NCBI GenBank assembly: GCA_002150995.1
Contig: MDHJ01000001.1
Coordinates: forward strand, 2,232,001-2,296,000
Direction of reading: 5' to 3'
DNA: 64,000 bases
From: Clavibacter michiganensis
GTDB taxonomy: Bacteria > Actinomycetota > Actinomycetes > Actinomycetales > Microbacteriaceae
The notes under the pieces are model-generated. The model saw nothing but the letters and a program-made list of their open reading frames with translations. It was not told the origin of the DNA and did no database searches. How positions within the stretch are numbered: the stretch's first letter is position 1; each line of letters opens with the position of its first letter. A program made the position numbers and the translations under genes. This document shows positions 1 to 13,357 of this stretch, one piece after another.

Positions 1-723
1 CTCGTGGGCGGCGGAGGCCGCGGCGCGCAGGTCCTCCAGGTTGGTGAGCCGGTCGATGCGCTCGCGCAGCTCCTCGTCCTCGCCGGGCTGCGGCGCGACC
101 GCCTCGATGGCGTCGATGGCGGCGCGCAGGTCCTCCGCCTCGCGCGTGCGGGCGTCCTGCTCGGCGACGAGGCGGTCGAGCTCCGCGCTCGCGGCCTGCC
201 AACGGCGGAACACGTCCTGGTACTCGCCGAGCACGGGCGCGAGGGCGGATCCGGCGAACCGGTCGAGGGCCTGGCGCTGCGCGGTGGAGGACCGCAGGCG
301 CATCTGGTCGGACTGCCCGTGCACCACGACGAGCTGCTCGCCGATCTCGGTCAGGAGCGCCGCGGGCGCTCCCCGCCCGCCGACCGACGCGCGGCTGCGG
401 CCCTCGGACGAGAGCTGGCGCGTGACGATGAGCTCGCCCCGCGTGCCGTCGCCGAACGGGTCGACGTCTCCCCCGGCGTCGCGCACGCGGTCGGGCACCG
501 GGCCCTCGGCCGCGATGATCCAGCGGCCCTCGACGACGGCGCGCTCGCTCCCCTGGCGCACCGCTCCGGAGTCGGCGCGCGCTCCGAGCAGGAGCCCGAG
601 CGCCGTGACGACCATGGTCTTGCCCGCGCCGGTCTCGCCGGTGACGGCCGTGAAGCCCGGGCCGAGCGGCAGGGTCGCGTGGCCGATCACCCCGAGGTCG
701 CGGATGGTGATCTCCTCAATCAC
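1..723 (-). CDS. recN: DNA repair protein RecN, N-terminal part (cut by window edge)
   Basis: The first 241 codons of an SMC-like ATPase that acts in double-strand-break repair. The start is GTG at 723 and the N-terminus reads IEEITIRDLGVIG, followed by a Walker A motif TGETGAGKT around residues 30-38 and then a charged coiled-coil stretch rich in Glu, Arg and Ala near the left edge. The start codon overlaps the 3' end of nadK by 8 nt, so translation is probably coupled. Order tlyA-nadK-recN is the same as in mycobacteria. The C-terminal ATPase half lies outside the window. I see no SOS box directly upstream because the gene is internal to an operon. Confidence 0.95.
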   Translation of the reverse strand, partial: MIEEITIRDLGVIGHATLPLGPGFTAVTGETGAGKTMVVTALGLLLGARADSGAVRQGSERAVVEGRWIIAAEGPVPDRVRDAGGDVDPFGDGTRGELIVTRQLSSEGRSRASVGGRGAPAALLTEIGEQLVVVHGQSDQMRLRSSTAQRQALDRFAGSALAPVLGEYQDVFRRWQAASAELDRLVAEQDARTREAEDLRAAIDAIEAVAPQPGEDEELRERIDRLTNLEDLRAAASAAHE

Positions 724-1642
724 GGTCGACGGGACCTCTCCAGCCGGTGACCGGCAGCTCGAACTTGTTCACGAGGCGGTCGGTGAAGGGCGACTGCTTG
801 AGGCGCGCGAGGCGCACCGGGATGGTGGAGCGGCGGGCCTCCACGCGGGCGCCGGGCGGCATGTCGCGCGTGCGGCGACCGTCGCACCAGAGCACGCCGG
901 ACCCGGACGTGCGGCGGAGCACCTCCACGGCGACCGTGGACTCCGGACCGACGACGAGCGAGCGCGCGAAGAGCGTGTGCGGGCTGAGGGGCACGACGAG
1001 CATCGCCTCCAGGCTCGGCCACACGATGGGGCCGCCGGCGGAGAACGCGTACGCGGTGGAGCCGGTGGGCGTGGACACGACCATGCCGTCGCAGCCGTAC
1101 GACGCGAGCGGGCGCCCGTCGATCTCGACCACCACCTCCAGCATGCGCTCACGGCTGGCCTTCTCGACCGTCGCCTCGTTGAGCGCCCACGTGCGGTACA
1201 CGACGTCGGCTCCGACCTTGAGCGTGACGTCGAGGGTCATCCGCTCCTCGACCGTGTAGTCGCGGTCGAGGACGCGTCGGACGGTGGCGGCCAGGTCCTC
1301 CCGCTCGCTCTCCGCGAGGAAGCCGACGTGCCCGAGGTTCACGCCGAGCAGCGGGACGGAGGTGCCGCGAACGAGCTCTGCCGAGCGGAGGATGGTGCCG
1401 TCGCCGCCGAGCACGATGACGATCTCGAGATCGGCCGTCTGCACGTCCTCCCCGAGCACGGCGACGCCCTCCATCCCGGGAGCGAACGGCAGGATGTCGG
1501 CCTTCTCCTCGGTCGTGAGCACGATGCGGACGTCGGCGTCCGCCAGCTGCCCGCACACGCTGAGCGCGGCGTCGATGGAGTCGCGGCGCCCCGTGTGCGA
1601 GACGACCAGGATGTGCCTCGCGGGTCCAGCCACTTCGCTCAC
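716..1642 (-). CDS. nadK: NAD kinase
   Basis: ATP/polyphosphate-dependent NAD kinase (308 aa from the chosen start), which makes NADP in the cytoplasm. The signature GGDGT (IVLGGDGTILRSAE) and the following NLGHVGFLAE are present, as is the C-terminal SxPTGSTAYAFSAGGP block that binds NAD. The start is uncertain: GTG at 1642 forms a GTGA overlap with the tlyA stop, GTG at 1630 has AGGAG 10 nt upstream, and ATG at 1675 adds 11 residues with GGGGAG 12 nt upstream. It sits between tlyA and recN as in other actinobacteria and is almost certainly co-transcribed with both. Confidence 0.95.
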   Translation of the reverse strand: MSEVAGPARHILVVSHTGRRDSIDAALSVCGQLADADVRIVLTTEEKADILPFAPGMEGVAVLGEDVQTADLEIVIVLGGDGTILRSAELVRGTSVPLLGVNLGHVGFLAESEREDLAATVRRVLDRDYTVEERMTLDVTLKVGADVVYRTWALNEATVEKASRERMLEVVVEIDGRPLASYGCDGMVVSTPTGSTAYAFSAGGPIVWPSLEAMLVVPLSPHTLFARSLVVGPESTVAVEVLRRTSGSGVLWCDGRRTRDMPPGARVEARRSTIPVRLARLKQSPFTDRLVNKFELPVTGWRGPVDRD

Positions 1643-2493
1643 GCTCCTGTGATCTCGTTCGACGTCGATCTCCATTGTGTCGGATTGCTCCCCGCACGAC
1701 CGCTGAACCAGGCGAGGTACTCGTGGTTGCCCGCTCCGCCGACGATCGGGGAGGGGATGAGGCCGGCCGTCCCGAGCCCGAGATCCCACGCCGCCCACAG
1801 CACGCGCATGACGGCGTCGTCGCGCAGCCCCGGGTCGTGCACGATGCCCTCGCGGATCCCCGTGCGCCCGACCTCGAACTGCGGCTTCACGAGCAGCACG
1901 ATGTCCGCGTCGGGCGCGGCGGTGCGGGCGATCGCGGGCAGCACGAGCCCCAGGGAGATGAAGGAGAGGTCGCCCACGACGAGCGCGGGCGCCTCGCCGG
2001 CGGCCGACGGCGCGACCGCGCCGAGCGAGTCCGGGGTGAGGTCGCGCACGTTGACGCCCTCGACGACGTCCACCCGCGGGTCCTCGCGGATCAGGGGGTC
2101 CAGCTGGCCGTGCCCCACGTCGAGCGCGATGACGCGTCGGGCGCCCCGCTCGAGGAGCACCTGGGTGAAGCCCCCGGTGGAGGCGCCCACGTCGAGGGCG
2201 AGCCGGCCCGCGACCCGCACGCCGTCGAAGGCGTCGAGCGCGCCGATGAGCTTGTGGGCGCCGCGGCTGACGTAGGCGTCGGTGCCCGCGACGGCGACGG
2301 CGGATCCGGGCAGCACCTTGACCGACGCCTTGACGACGCCGCGGCCGTCGACCGTGACGAGTCCGTCGGCGATCAGGCGCGCGGCGTGCGTCCGGGAGCG
2401 GGCGAGGCCCATCGCGGGCAGCGCGGCGTCGAGCCGCATGCCGCCGCCCGGGTGCGCGGCGGACTCGCCGGCGGGCTCTCCCGCGTCACCCAC
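1639..2493 (-). CDS. tlyA: TlyA family rRNA (cytidine-2'-O)-methyltransferase
   Basis: A 284-aa protein with an N-terminal S4 RNA-binding domain (MRLDAALPAMGLARSRTHA, about residues 19-80) and an FtsJ-like SAM methyltransferase domain (DVGASTGGFT around residue 103, then GDLSFISL). In mycobacteria TlyA 2'-O-methylates 16S and 23S rRNA and sets capreomycin sensitivity; that role is inferred here. GTG at 2493 overlaps the upstream small gene by 8 nt; ATG at 2439, directly before the S4 domain, is an alternative start. The C-terminal tail beyond EYLAWF is a little longer than usual and runs into the nadK start region. Confidence 0.93.
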   Translation of the reverse strand: MGDAGEPAGESAAHPGGGMRLDAALPAMGLARSRTHAARLIADGLVTVDGRGVVKASVKVLPGSAVAVAGTDAYVSRGAHKLIGALDAFDGVRVAGRLALDVGASTGGFTQVLLERGARRVIALDVGHGQLDPLIREDPRVDVVEGVNVRDLTPDSLGAVAPSAAGEAPALVVGDLSFISLGLVLPAIARTAAPDADIVLLVKPQFEVGRTGIREGIVHDPGLRDDAVMRVLWAAWDLGLGTAGLIPSPIVGGAGNHEYLAWFSGRAGSNPTQWRSTSNEITGA

Positions 2494-2719
2494 GCGCCGC
2501 GGCCCCGTCGCCGCCCTCGAGCCGTGCGCGCAGCTCGTCGTGCAGCAGCGCGAACGCCGTCGCCCGCTCCCCCAGCGGCTGCTCCTCGATCAGCTGCAGC
2601 CGCGAGACGAGCTCCTCGGCGACGTCGCTCCCGTCCTCAGCGGCATCGAGCCCGGGCGCCGCCGGCCCGGGCGCCGTCGGCCGGGGCAGGCCGTGGGGAT
2701 CCGCGTGATCGTCGCTCAC
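2486..2719 (-). CDS. Small conserved actinobacterial protein between HAD phosphatase and tlyA
   Basis: A 77-aa acidic protein with a proline-rich N-terminus and a C-terminal helix-like stretch (EELVSRLQLIEEQPLGERA). No domain of known function is recognisable. Its place between a NagD-like phosphatase and tlyA matches the small hypothetical gene in the same spot in Mycobacterium tuberculosis (Rv1693), so position supports it as real. The stop overlaps the tlyA GTG by 8 nt, and it starts 10 nt after the phosphatase stop. It may be a structural or regulatory partner, but nothing here shows which. Confidence 0.75.
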   Translation of the reverse strand: MSDDHADPHGLPRPTAPGPAAPGLDAAEDGSDVAEELVSRLQLIEEQPLGERATAFALLHDELRARLEGGDGAAARG

Positions 2720-2728
2720 GCCGTCACG

Positions 2729-3769
2729 CTACGCCCGCCCCGCGGCGCCGGCACCCGCGGCGACGTAGAGGGACTCGGGCACGTCGAGCCCGTAGATGGG
2801 CCGACCCGAGTTCCAGATCACCGCGCAGGCGGCACGGAGCGTGTCGATGGTCGACCCGCCGTCCTTCACGACCTCCACGCGGTCGCCCGCGATGCGCACG
2901 GACGCCTTGCCGACCGTCGCCACGCGGCCCTCCTGCGAGAACCGCGTCTCCGGGTACGGCTCGTGCAGCTGCCCGAGGTGCTCGAGGATGAACGTCGGCC
3001 GCTGGTCCTCCTCGGCCGCGAGGAGCTGCTTGGCCCGGTCGATGCCGGTCAGCACGTGCACCGACGCCATCCCCGCGCGCGTCGCCCCGAGGATGTCGGT
3101 GTCCAGGCGGTCGCCGAGGAACACGGGACGCTGGGCGCCGAAGCGCTCGCGGGCGACGTCGAAGATCGGCGTCTCGGGCTTTCCGGCGACGACGGGCAGG
3201 CGCCCGACCGCCGTGTGCACGGCCGAGACGAGGGTGCCGTTGCCGGGTGCGATGCCCCGGGCGACGGGGATGGTCCAGTCCGTGTTGGTCGCCACCCACA
3301 CCACGTCCGCGTCGGCCAGCGCGAACGCCGCCTCGGCGAGCTGCGTCCATCCGACGTCGGGGGCGAATCCCTGCACCACCGCCACCGGAGCGTCCTCGAC
3401 GGAGCGCGTGACGACGTACCCGGCCTTCTCGAGCTCGTGCACGAGCCCGTCGCCGCCGACGACCAGCACGATGGACCCGGCGGGGACCCGGTCCGCCAGC
3501 AGCCGCAGCGCGGCCTGCGGCGATGTCACGACGTCCTCCGGCGCGACGGCCAGCCCGAGCGAGCTGAGGTGCTCGGCCACGGAGGCGTCCGTGCGCGACG
3601 CGTTGTTCGTGATGTAGCCCAGGCGGATCCCGCCGTCAGCAGCGCGGTTCAGCGCCTCCACGGCATGCGGGATGCTTGCGGGACCCGCGTAGACGACGCC
3701 GTCGAGGTCCGCGAGGATCACGTCGACGCCGTCGAGGGGCGTCGCCCCCTTGGCCGCCCTAGCGAACAT
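2729..3769 (-). CDS. HAD-superfamily (NagD-like) hydrolase
   Basis: A 346-aa class IIA HAD phosphatase. Motif I is DLDGVVY (LADLDGVVYAG, about residue 20), motif II lies in YITNNASR, and motif IV is in FLGDRLDTDI near residue 240, all in the spacing of the NagD/PGP family. Substrate cannot be told from sequence; family members act on small phosphomonoesters such as 2-phosphoglycolate or nucleotides. The ATG at 3769 lies inside the 3' end of the upstream TPR-like gene (11-nt overlap). A C-terminal domain of about 80 residues after the HAD core (FSQEGRVATVGKASVRI) is also found in actinobacterial relatives. Confidence 0.9.
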   Translation of the reverse strand: MFARAAKGATPLDGVDVILADLDGVVYAGPASIPHAVEALNRAADGGIRLGYITNNASRTDASVAEHLSSLGLAVAPEDVVTSPQAALRLLADRVPAGSIVLVVGGDGLVHELEKAGYVVTRSVEDAPVAVVQGFAPDVGWTQLAEAAFALADADVVWVATNTDWTIPVARGIAPGNGTLVSAVHTAVGRLPVVAGKPETPIFDVARERFGAQRPVFLGDRLDTDILGATRAGMASVHVLTGIDRAKQLLAAEEDQRPTFILEHLGQLHEPYPETRFSQEGRVATVGKASVRIAGDRVEVVKDGGSTIDTLRAACAVIWNSGRPIYGLDVPESLYVAAGAGAAGRA

Positions 3770-5567
3770 CGTCGGCACCCGCCCCTGCTCGGCCGTGAGC
3801 ATCGCCGTCGACGTCCGACGCGGCGTCGGCATCGCGACTGCCGTCGGCATCGCCACTGCCGTCAGCATCACGACTGCCGTCAGCATCACGACTGCCGTCA
3901 GCATCACGACTGCCGTCAGCATCACGACTGCCGTCAGCATTGGAGTCGCCGCTACCGTCGGCATGGGCAACGCCGCTACCGTCAGCTTCGGCATCGGCAT
4001 CGGCATCTGCGTCGTCGTCGTCGGCGTCGGACGGCACCTCCTCGGCGACATCCAGCTCATCGTCGATGTCCACCGAGATGTCGTCATCGTCCCCGTCGTC
4101 GAGGGACGGCGTCGCGGCGTCGTCGCTGTCGGTGCCTGCGGCAGCGGCTGCGTCGTCGACCTCCAGCTCCTCCTCGACGACCTCCACCATGTCGTCCCAT
4201 CCCTCGTCCGGATCGGCGAACGCCGCCTCCGCTGCCTCGGCACGCTGCCTCCAGGCCTCCGCCTCCTCGGACCGGCCGAGCTCCTCGAGCACCTCGGCGT
4301 AGGCGTCGAAGAGGTCAGCGCTGTACGAGTACGCGACGTCGCGGTTCAGCTGCGCGATCGACAGCTCGTCGAGGGCCGCCTCGGTCTGACCGAGGTCGAG
4401 GCGGGCACCGGACATCGCGATCGCGAGAGCGACCTGCTCCGCCGCCGGCAGCGTCTCCTTGGGGACGGAGCGTCCCAGCTCGAGCGCCTTGTCGGGGCGA
4501 CCCTGTCCGCGCTCGCTGTCGACCATGAGCGCGAGCTGATCGTTCTTTCCGGAGATGCGGCGGTACGTCCGGAGCTCCCGGAGCGCGAGGGCGTAGTCGC
4601 CGACCGCGTAGGCCGTGATCGCCAGCGACTCCCGGACCACGGCGATGCGGCCGGCCCGTCGAGCCGCGGAGGTCGCGTGCCGATGCGCCAGCTCCGGATC
4701 CTCCTCGATGAGGCGGGCTGCCATCACGAGGTGCTGCGCCACCCCCTCGGCGTTGTCCTTGCTCAACGTCTTCAGCTCGTTGCGGGCGACGCGGTCGAGG
4801 TCGCCGGGCTTCACATCCTCCGGGATCTCGGGGTCGTCGTGGCGCGGCCGCACGGACCGCAGCTCGCGTGCCCGGAGTTGCTCCTCCGTGAGAGCCTCCT
4901 CGTACCTCGGGGCATCGCGATCGTTGCGCGCCGGACGCCCGTCCCGGGTCCACAGCTTGTCGCCGTCGCGGGGCGGACGCGCCCCACCGCGGCCGACGTC
5001 TCGGGCACCGTCCTTCGACCACGGCTTCCGGTCACCGTCCCGTGCGGGTCGCGAAGCACCGCCACCGTCCTTCGACCACGGCTTCCGCTCGCCATCCCGT
5101 GCAGGGCGCGCAGCACCGCCACCATCCTTCGACCACGGCTTCCGATCACCATCACGCCCGGGACGCGAAGCACCCCCACCGTCCCTCGACCACGGCTTCC
5201 GCTCACCGTCACGCGCGGGACGCGCAGCACCGCCACCGTCCTTCGACCACGGCTTCCGCTCACCGTCCCGCGGGGGTCGAGCGGAGCCGCCACCGTCCTT
5301 CGACCACGGCTTCCGCTCACCGTCCCGTGCGGGACGCGCAGCACCGCCACCGTCGCGGGACCACGGCTTGCGCTCTCCATCACGCTGAGGGCGGTCACCG
5401 CCGGACCCGCGCGGGCCCGACGCGCGGCCTCCGTCCCTCGGGCCACGCGGTGCGCCCGACGAGCCGCGCTCGTACGGCGGCCCGCCCGCATCGCGACCGC
5501 GGGCGGAGTGCGACGATCCGCGGTCCTGGCCCTCGGGCCGGCTGTCTCGGTCGGATGAGTCGCTCAC
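3759..5567 (-). CDS. Repeat-rich TPR-like protein with basic N-terminal and Asp-rich C-terminal repeats
   Basis: A 602-aa protein starting at GTG 5567, with AGGAG 4 nt upstream. Three zones are visible. (1) Residues about 1-220 are Gly/Arg/Lys/Asp-rich and include seven copies of a 19-aa unit containing KPWS(K/R)DGGG. (2) Residues about 220-470 are helical (EALTEEQLRARELR, DVKPGDLDRVARNELKTLS, ALRELRTYRRISG) and resemble TPR repeats; the homologous position in mycobacteria is Rv1691. (3) The last 130 residues are strongly acidic and end in tandem DADGSR hexapeptides. No signal peptide or membrane segment. A role in protein or RNA scaffolding is only a guess. It probably opens the operon that runs to recN; a TAGCCT -10 candidate lies at 5635-5640. 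Confidence 0.85.
   Translation of the reverse strand: MSDSSDRDSRPEGQDRGSSHSARGRDAGGPPYERGSSGAPRGPRDGGRASGPRGSGGDRPQRDGERKPWSRDGGGAARPARDGERKPWSKDGGGSARPPRDGERKPWSKDGGGAARPARDGERKPWSRDGGGASRPGRDGDRKPWSKDGGGAARPARDGERKPWSKDGGGASRPARDGDRKPWSKDGARDVGRGGARPPRDGDKLWTRDGRPARNDRDAPRYEEALTEEQLRARELRSVRPRHDDPEIPEDVKPGDLDRVARNELKTLSKDNAEGVAQHLVMAARLIEEDPELAHRHATSAARRAGRIAVVRESLAITAYAVGDYALALRELRTYRRISGKNDQLALMVDSERGQGRPDKALELGRSVPKETLPAAEQVALAIAMSGARLDLGQTEAALDELSIAQLNRDVAYSYSADLFDAYAEVLEELGRSEEAEAWRQRAEAAEAAFADPDEGWDDMVEVVEEELEVDDAAAAAGTDSDDAATPSLDDGDDDDISVDIDDELDVAEEVPSDADDDDADADADAEADGSGVAHADGSGDSNADGSRDADGSRDADGSRDADGSRDADGSGDADGSRDADAASDVDGDAHGRAGAGADDVR
3830..3937 (-). repeat. 18-bp tandem repeat coding DADGSR hexapeptides
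   Basis: Six head-to-tail 18-bp units inside the 3' end of the TPR-like gene; the four from 3866 to 3937 are identical and the two from 3830 carry single-base changes. The length is a multiple of three, so copy-number change would keep the frame. Confidence 0.9.
5000..5390 (-). repeat. 57-bp tandem repeat coding KPWS-containing 19-aa units
   Basis: Seven imperfect 57-bp units (core starts spaced exactly 57 bp from 5014) code RPARDGERKPWSKDGGGAA-like peptides. The lowest-coordinate unit is degenerate. Variation is mostly synonymous or conservative (E/D, K/R, A/S), which suggests the repeated peptide is under selection. Confidence 0.92.
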
Positions 5568-5883
5568 TGTGCTCCTGTCGGCCCGCGGGCCAGATGATGT
5601 CTGTGGTGTTGTGGGTCGTGCCGAAGTCAGGTCCAGGCTAACCGGTGCGGTGCATGTGATCGCTCGCAGCTGCGAGGACCAGCGACAGGAAGAGCAGCCA
5701 CGCGGGAACCGCGCTGCTCCTACCCGGCGCCATCGGTCGCAACGCGTCCCCGGGTGTGCGCGACGCCGCACCACGATCTCAGGGCACGACCACGCACGGC
5801 CGGCTACGGCGTCAGGCCCGCGACAGCCCACCAGATCGACCGGCGCGCATCCTGCTCAAGGCGGTGGTGCCTGTTAACGCAGA
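5568..5883. other. Intergenic region between the TPR-like gene and the rRNA operon terminator
   Basis: No gene seen. On the minus strand it holds the upstream region of the TPR-like gene, with a TAGCCT -10 candidate at 5635-5640 and the AGGAG ribosome site at about 5571-5575. The rest shows no clear structure. Confidence 0.5.
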
Positions 5884-5914
5884 AAGGCCCGCCGCACGAT
5901 GTGCGACGGGCCTT
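5884..5914 (-). terminator. rRNA operon terminator
   Basis: A 14-bp stem (arms 5884-5897 and 5901-5914, loop of 3) with one position that becomes a G-U pair in the minus-strand transcript, followed by a T-rich TTTCT tail. It lies about 20 nt past the 5S rRNA 3' end. Confidence 0.85.
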
Positions 5915-5935
5915 CCCGTTACTACCAAATCAAGT

Positions 5936-6053
5936 CCGGCGGTGTCCTACTCTCCCACAGGGTCCCCCCTGCAGTACCATCGGCGCTGAGAGTCTTAGCT
6001 TCCGGGTTCGGAATGTGACCGGGCGTTTCCCTCTCGCTATGGCCGCCGAAACA
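5936..6053 (-). rRNA. rrf: 5S ribosomal RNA
   Basis: About 118 nt with the usual 5S features on the minus strand: 5' GTTTCGGCGGCCATAGCG, the CCCGGTCACATTCCGAACCC loop and 3' GAGTAGGACACCGCCGGAC, whose ends pair. Ends are estimated within a few bases. It follows 23S after a spacer of about 118 nt. Confidence 0.95.
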
Positions 6054-6171
6054 CCTCATACACACCCTCAAGGGGCATGAAAACTGTGATGAATCGACCA
6101 GTCAAGCTGGTTGTTCAATTAGTACCCGACCGTATATCGGGAACCACATAGTGGACGCAAGCAAAGTGTTT

Positions 6172-11236
<5,065 letters not shown>

Positions 11237-11563
11237 CTTAAACGCACGACCACCCGAAAGCAGCCGGCACATCTAAAGCCAGACGTGAACGGGAATCGAA
11301 CACGAACCAGCAAGTTTGAAACCGACAGAACAAATCATTACTGACTTGCTTGTTTGTTTAAATGTTTTCCAAAGGAATCCGAGACACCATCCGAAGGACG
11401 ATGCCACGGGTATTTGGCATTTGACATTGTGCACGCTGTTGAGTTCTCAAGGAACGGACGCTCCCGACACCGACCATCACAGCCAGCCATCGGAGCTCAC
11501 ACTCCACCGCTCCCCGTGGGAGTGATCCAGACCCAGAAGGCCCAGCACTCACGTCGGAAGCAG
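11237..11563 (-). other. rRNA leader with boxA-like antitermination motif
   Basis: Transcribed leader of about 325 nt upstream of 16S. On the minus strand it contains TTGAGAACTCAACAGCGTGC (11431-11450), the actinobacterial nut-like element, whose core TTGAGAACT recurs in the 16S-23S spacer. Small inverted repeats follow. No open reading frame looks coding. Confidence 0.7.
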
Positions 11564-11569
11564 ATTCAG

Positions 11570-11599
11570 ACCCTAGCTCAGTTGATGGTAAACACGCAA
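11570..11599 (-). promoter_or_regulatory. rRNA operon promoter
   Basis: On the minus strand TTGCGT (11594-11599) and TAGGGT (11570-11575) are separated by 18 bp. It is the best sigma-A-like pair between tyrS and the 16S gene and gives a leader of about 325 nt. The remaining bases to the tyrS stop (11600-11789) hold no other clear element. Confidence 0.6.
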
Positions 11600-11789
11600 C
11601 CCGTAAGCCGCGGCAACTTCTGTTTCACCAGGATCATCACCCGCCAGAACAGCTCCGGAAGCTTTTCGCTTCCCGCCCGTTCCGGCGACAAGAGGAGACA
11701 TTACGCGGACCACCCCACCCCCGCAAAACAACCCGCATCCCGGGCGTGTCGCGCACGGCTCCGAGGAGAAGAGCCGGTAGGAGGCTCAT

Positions 11790-13092
11790 TCAGTCGACGG
11801 TGAGGCCGGCGAGGGTCTTCTTGCCGCGCCGGAGGACCGCGAATCGACCGTGCAGGAGATCCTCCACGACGGCATCGGCATCGGCCACGGCGGCGTTGTT
11901 CACGTACACCCCGCCCTGGGCGATCGCGCGGCGGGCCTCTCCCGCGCTCTGCACGAGACCGGTGTCGACGAGCGCCTGGATCACGGTCGTCCCCGCGGGA
12001 TCGCGGCCGACGGCAGCTCCCCAGAGCGGCGCGCAGCGTCGGCTCGTCGAGGGCGCTCAGCTCCCCCTGCCCGAACAGCGCCTGGGACGCCGCGATCGCG
12101 GCGGCGGTCGCGGCCTCCCCGTGCACCAGCGTGGTCACCTCCCACGCCAGCTCCCGCTGGGCCGCCCGGCGGAAGGGCTCGGCCTCCACGGCACGGGCCA
12201 GCTCGTCGATCCGGTCGCGGCCGAGGAACGTGAACACGCGCAGGCGGTGGACGACGTCGGCGTCGTCCGTGTTGAGCCAGAACTGGTAGAACGCGTACGG
12301 GCTCGTGAGCGAGGCGTCGAGCCACACGGCATTGCCCTCGCTCTTGCCGAACTTGGTCCCGTCCGAGTTGGTGATGAGAGGCGTGCCGATGGCGTGCGCC
12401 GCCACCCGCTCGCTGCGCCGGATGAGGTCGGTGCCGCTCGTCAGGTTGCCCCACTGGTCGCTGCCGCCGGTCTGGAGCACGCACCCGTACGTGCGGTACA
12501 GCTCGCGGAAGTCGAGGCCCTGCAGGATCTGGTAGCTGAACTCCGTGTAGCTGATGCCCTCGTCCGAGTTCAACCGCGCGCTGACCGCGTCCTTCTTGAG
12601 CATCGTGCCCACCCGGAAGTGCTTGCCCACCTCCCGCAGGAAGTCGATGGCGGTGAGCGGCGCCGTCCAGTCCAGGTTGTTGACGATCCGCACGGCGTTG
12701 TCGCCCTCCCCGCTGAGGAAGGCCGTCACCTGCGCCTGCAGCCGGCGCACCCACTCGGCCACCACGCCCGGGTCGTTCAAGGTGCGCTCCGCGGTGGGCC
12801 GCGGGTCGCCGATGAGGCCCGTCGACCCGCCCACGAGGCCGAGCGGCCGGTGCCCGGCGAGCTGGAGGCGGCGCATCAGCAGCAGCTGCACGAGGTTGCC
12901 GAGGTGCAGGCTCGGCGCGGTCGGGTCGAAGCCGCAGTAGTACGTGATGGGGGGCCCGGCGAGGAGGGCCTTCAGCGCCTCCTCGTCCGTCGACACGTGC
13001 ACGTAGCCGCGCCAGACGATCTCCTCCCAGACGTCCGCGAAGGACGGGTCGTTCTGCTGGGAGGCGAGGCGGGCGGGATCGGCGTTCGTCAC
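11790..13092 (-). CDS. tyrS: Tyrosyl-tRNA synthetase, with two apparent single-base frame losses
   Basis: Charges tRNA-Tyr. About 434 aa once frame is restored. The class I signatures are HLGN (PTAPSLHLGNLV, residue about 63) and KFGKS (near residue 245); the C-terminal S4-like domain (ALVDTGLVQSAGEARRAI) is in a different frame from the catalytic part. Two deletions explain this: one C/G lost near 12019-12022 and one near 11997-11999, which restore GELPSAAIPAGTTVIQAL. The gene is normally essential, so sequencing error is more likely than a pseudogene. GTG start at 13092 has TACCGT at 13099-13104, 6 nt upstream, and no ribosome site, so the mRNA is probably leaderless. Confidence 0.9.
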
Positions 13093-13271
13093 CCTGTCAC
13101 GGTATCAGCGCGACCCCTCCGGGTCCGCGGACGCGGCGGCGTCGGCGACGCCCCGGCGCGTCGGACGCCATCGGACGGGACGGGCGGGACGGTCTGGATC
13201 GCGGTGCCGGCTCGACGCCGCACCGGTGTCGGGGTGGGGCGGATGCTCGGGCCGGAGTCGAGGTCCATTCC

Positions 13272-13355
13272 GGGATCAGGCGCGTGGCATTGATCGGCAG
13301 GGATCAAGCGCATAGCATTGATGCGTCGGGATCAATGATCAGGCATTGAGGGGGG
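13272..13355 (+). repeat. Three 28-bp tandem repeats upstream of the SatD-like gene
   Basis: Units begin with GGGATCA at 13272, 13300 and 13328, exactly 28 bp apart, and share GCATTGA near their ends; the third is more diverged and runs into the ribosome site GAGGGGGG. The spacing directly before the start codon suggests repeated protein-binding sites (an operator). The rest of the gap to tyrS (13105-13271) shows nothing else. Confidence 0.75.
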
Positions 13356-13357
13356 TC

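Noticed and set aside
41..2275. Long plus-strand open frames opposite recN, nadK and tlyA (and many similar ones across the window)
   Set aside because: High-GC codon bias opens the opposite frames; they lack domains and ribosome sites and lie exactly over well-recognised genes.
3830..3937. 18-bp repeats as a CRISPR array
   Set aside because: Units are directly joined with no spacers and stay in frame inside a gene.
5000..5390. 57-bp repeats as a CRISPR or mobile repeat
   Set aside because: No unique spacers, no inverted ends, and the units code a repeated peptide in frame.
11790..13092. Programmed frameshifting in tyrS, argD, argC and others
   Set aside because: Many unrelated genes with the same single-base loss in G/C runs and no slippery-site plus pseudoknot design; sequence error explains all at once.
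13272..13355. 28-bp repeats as a CRISPR remnant
   Set aside because: No spacers, no cas genes, and position directly before a start codon fits an operator better.
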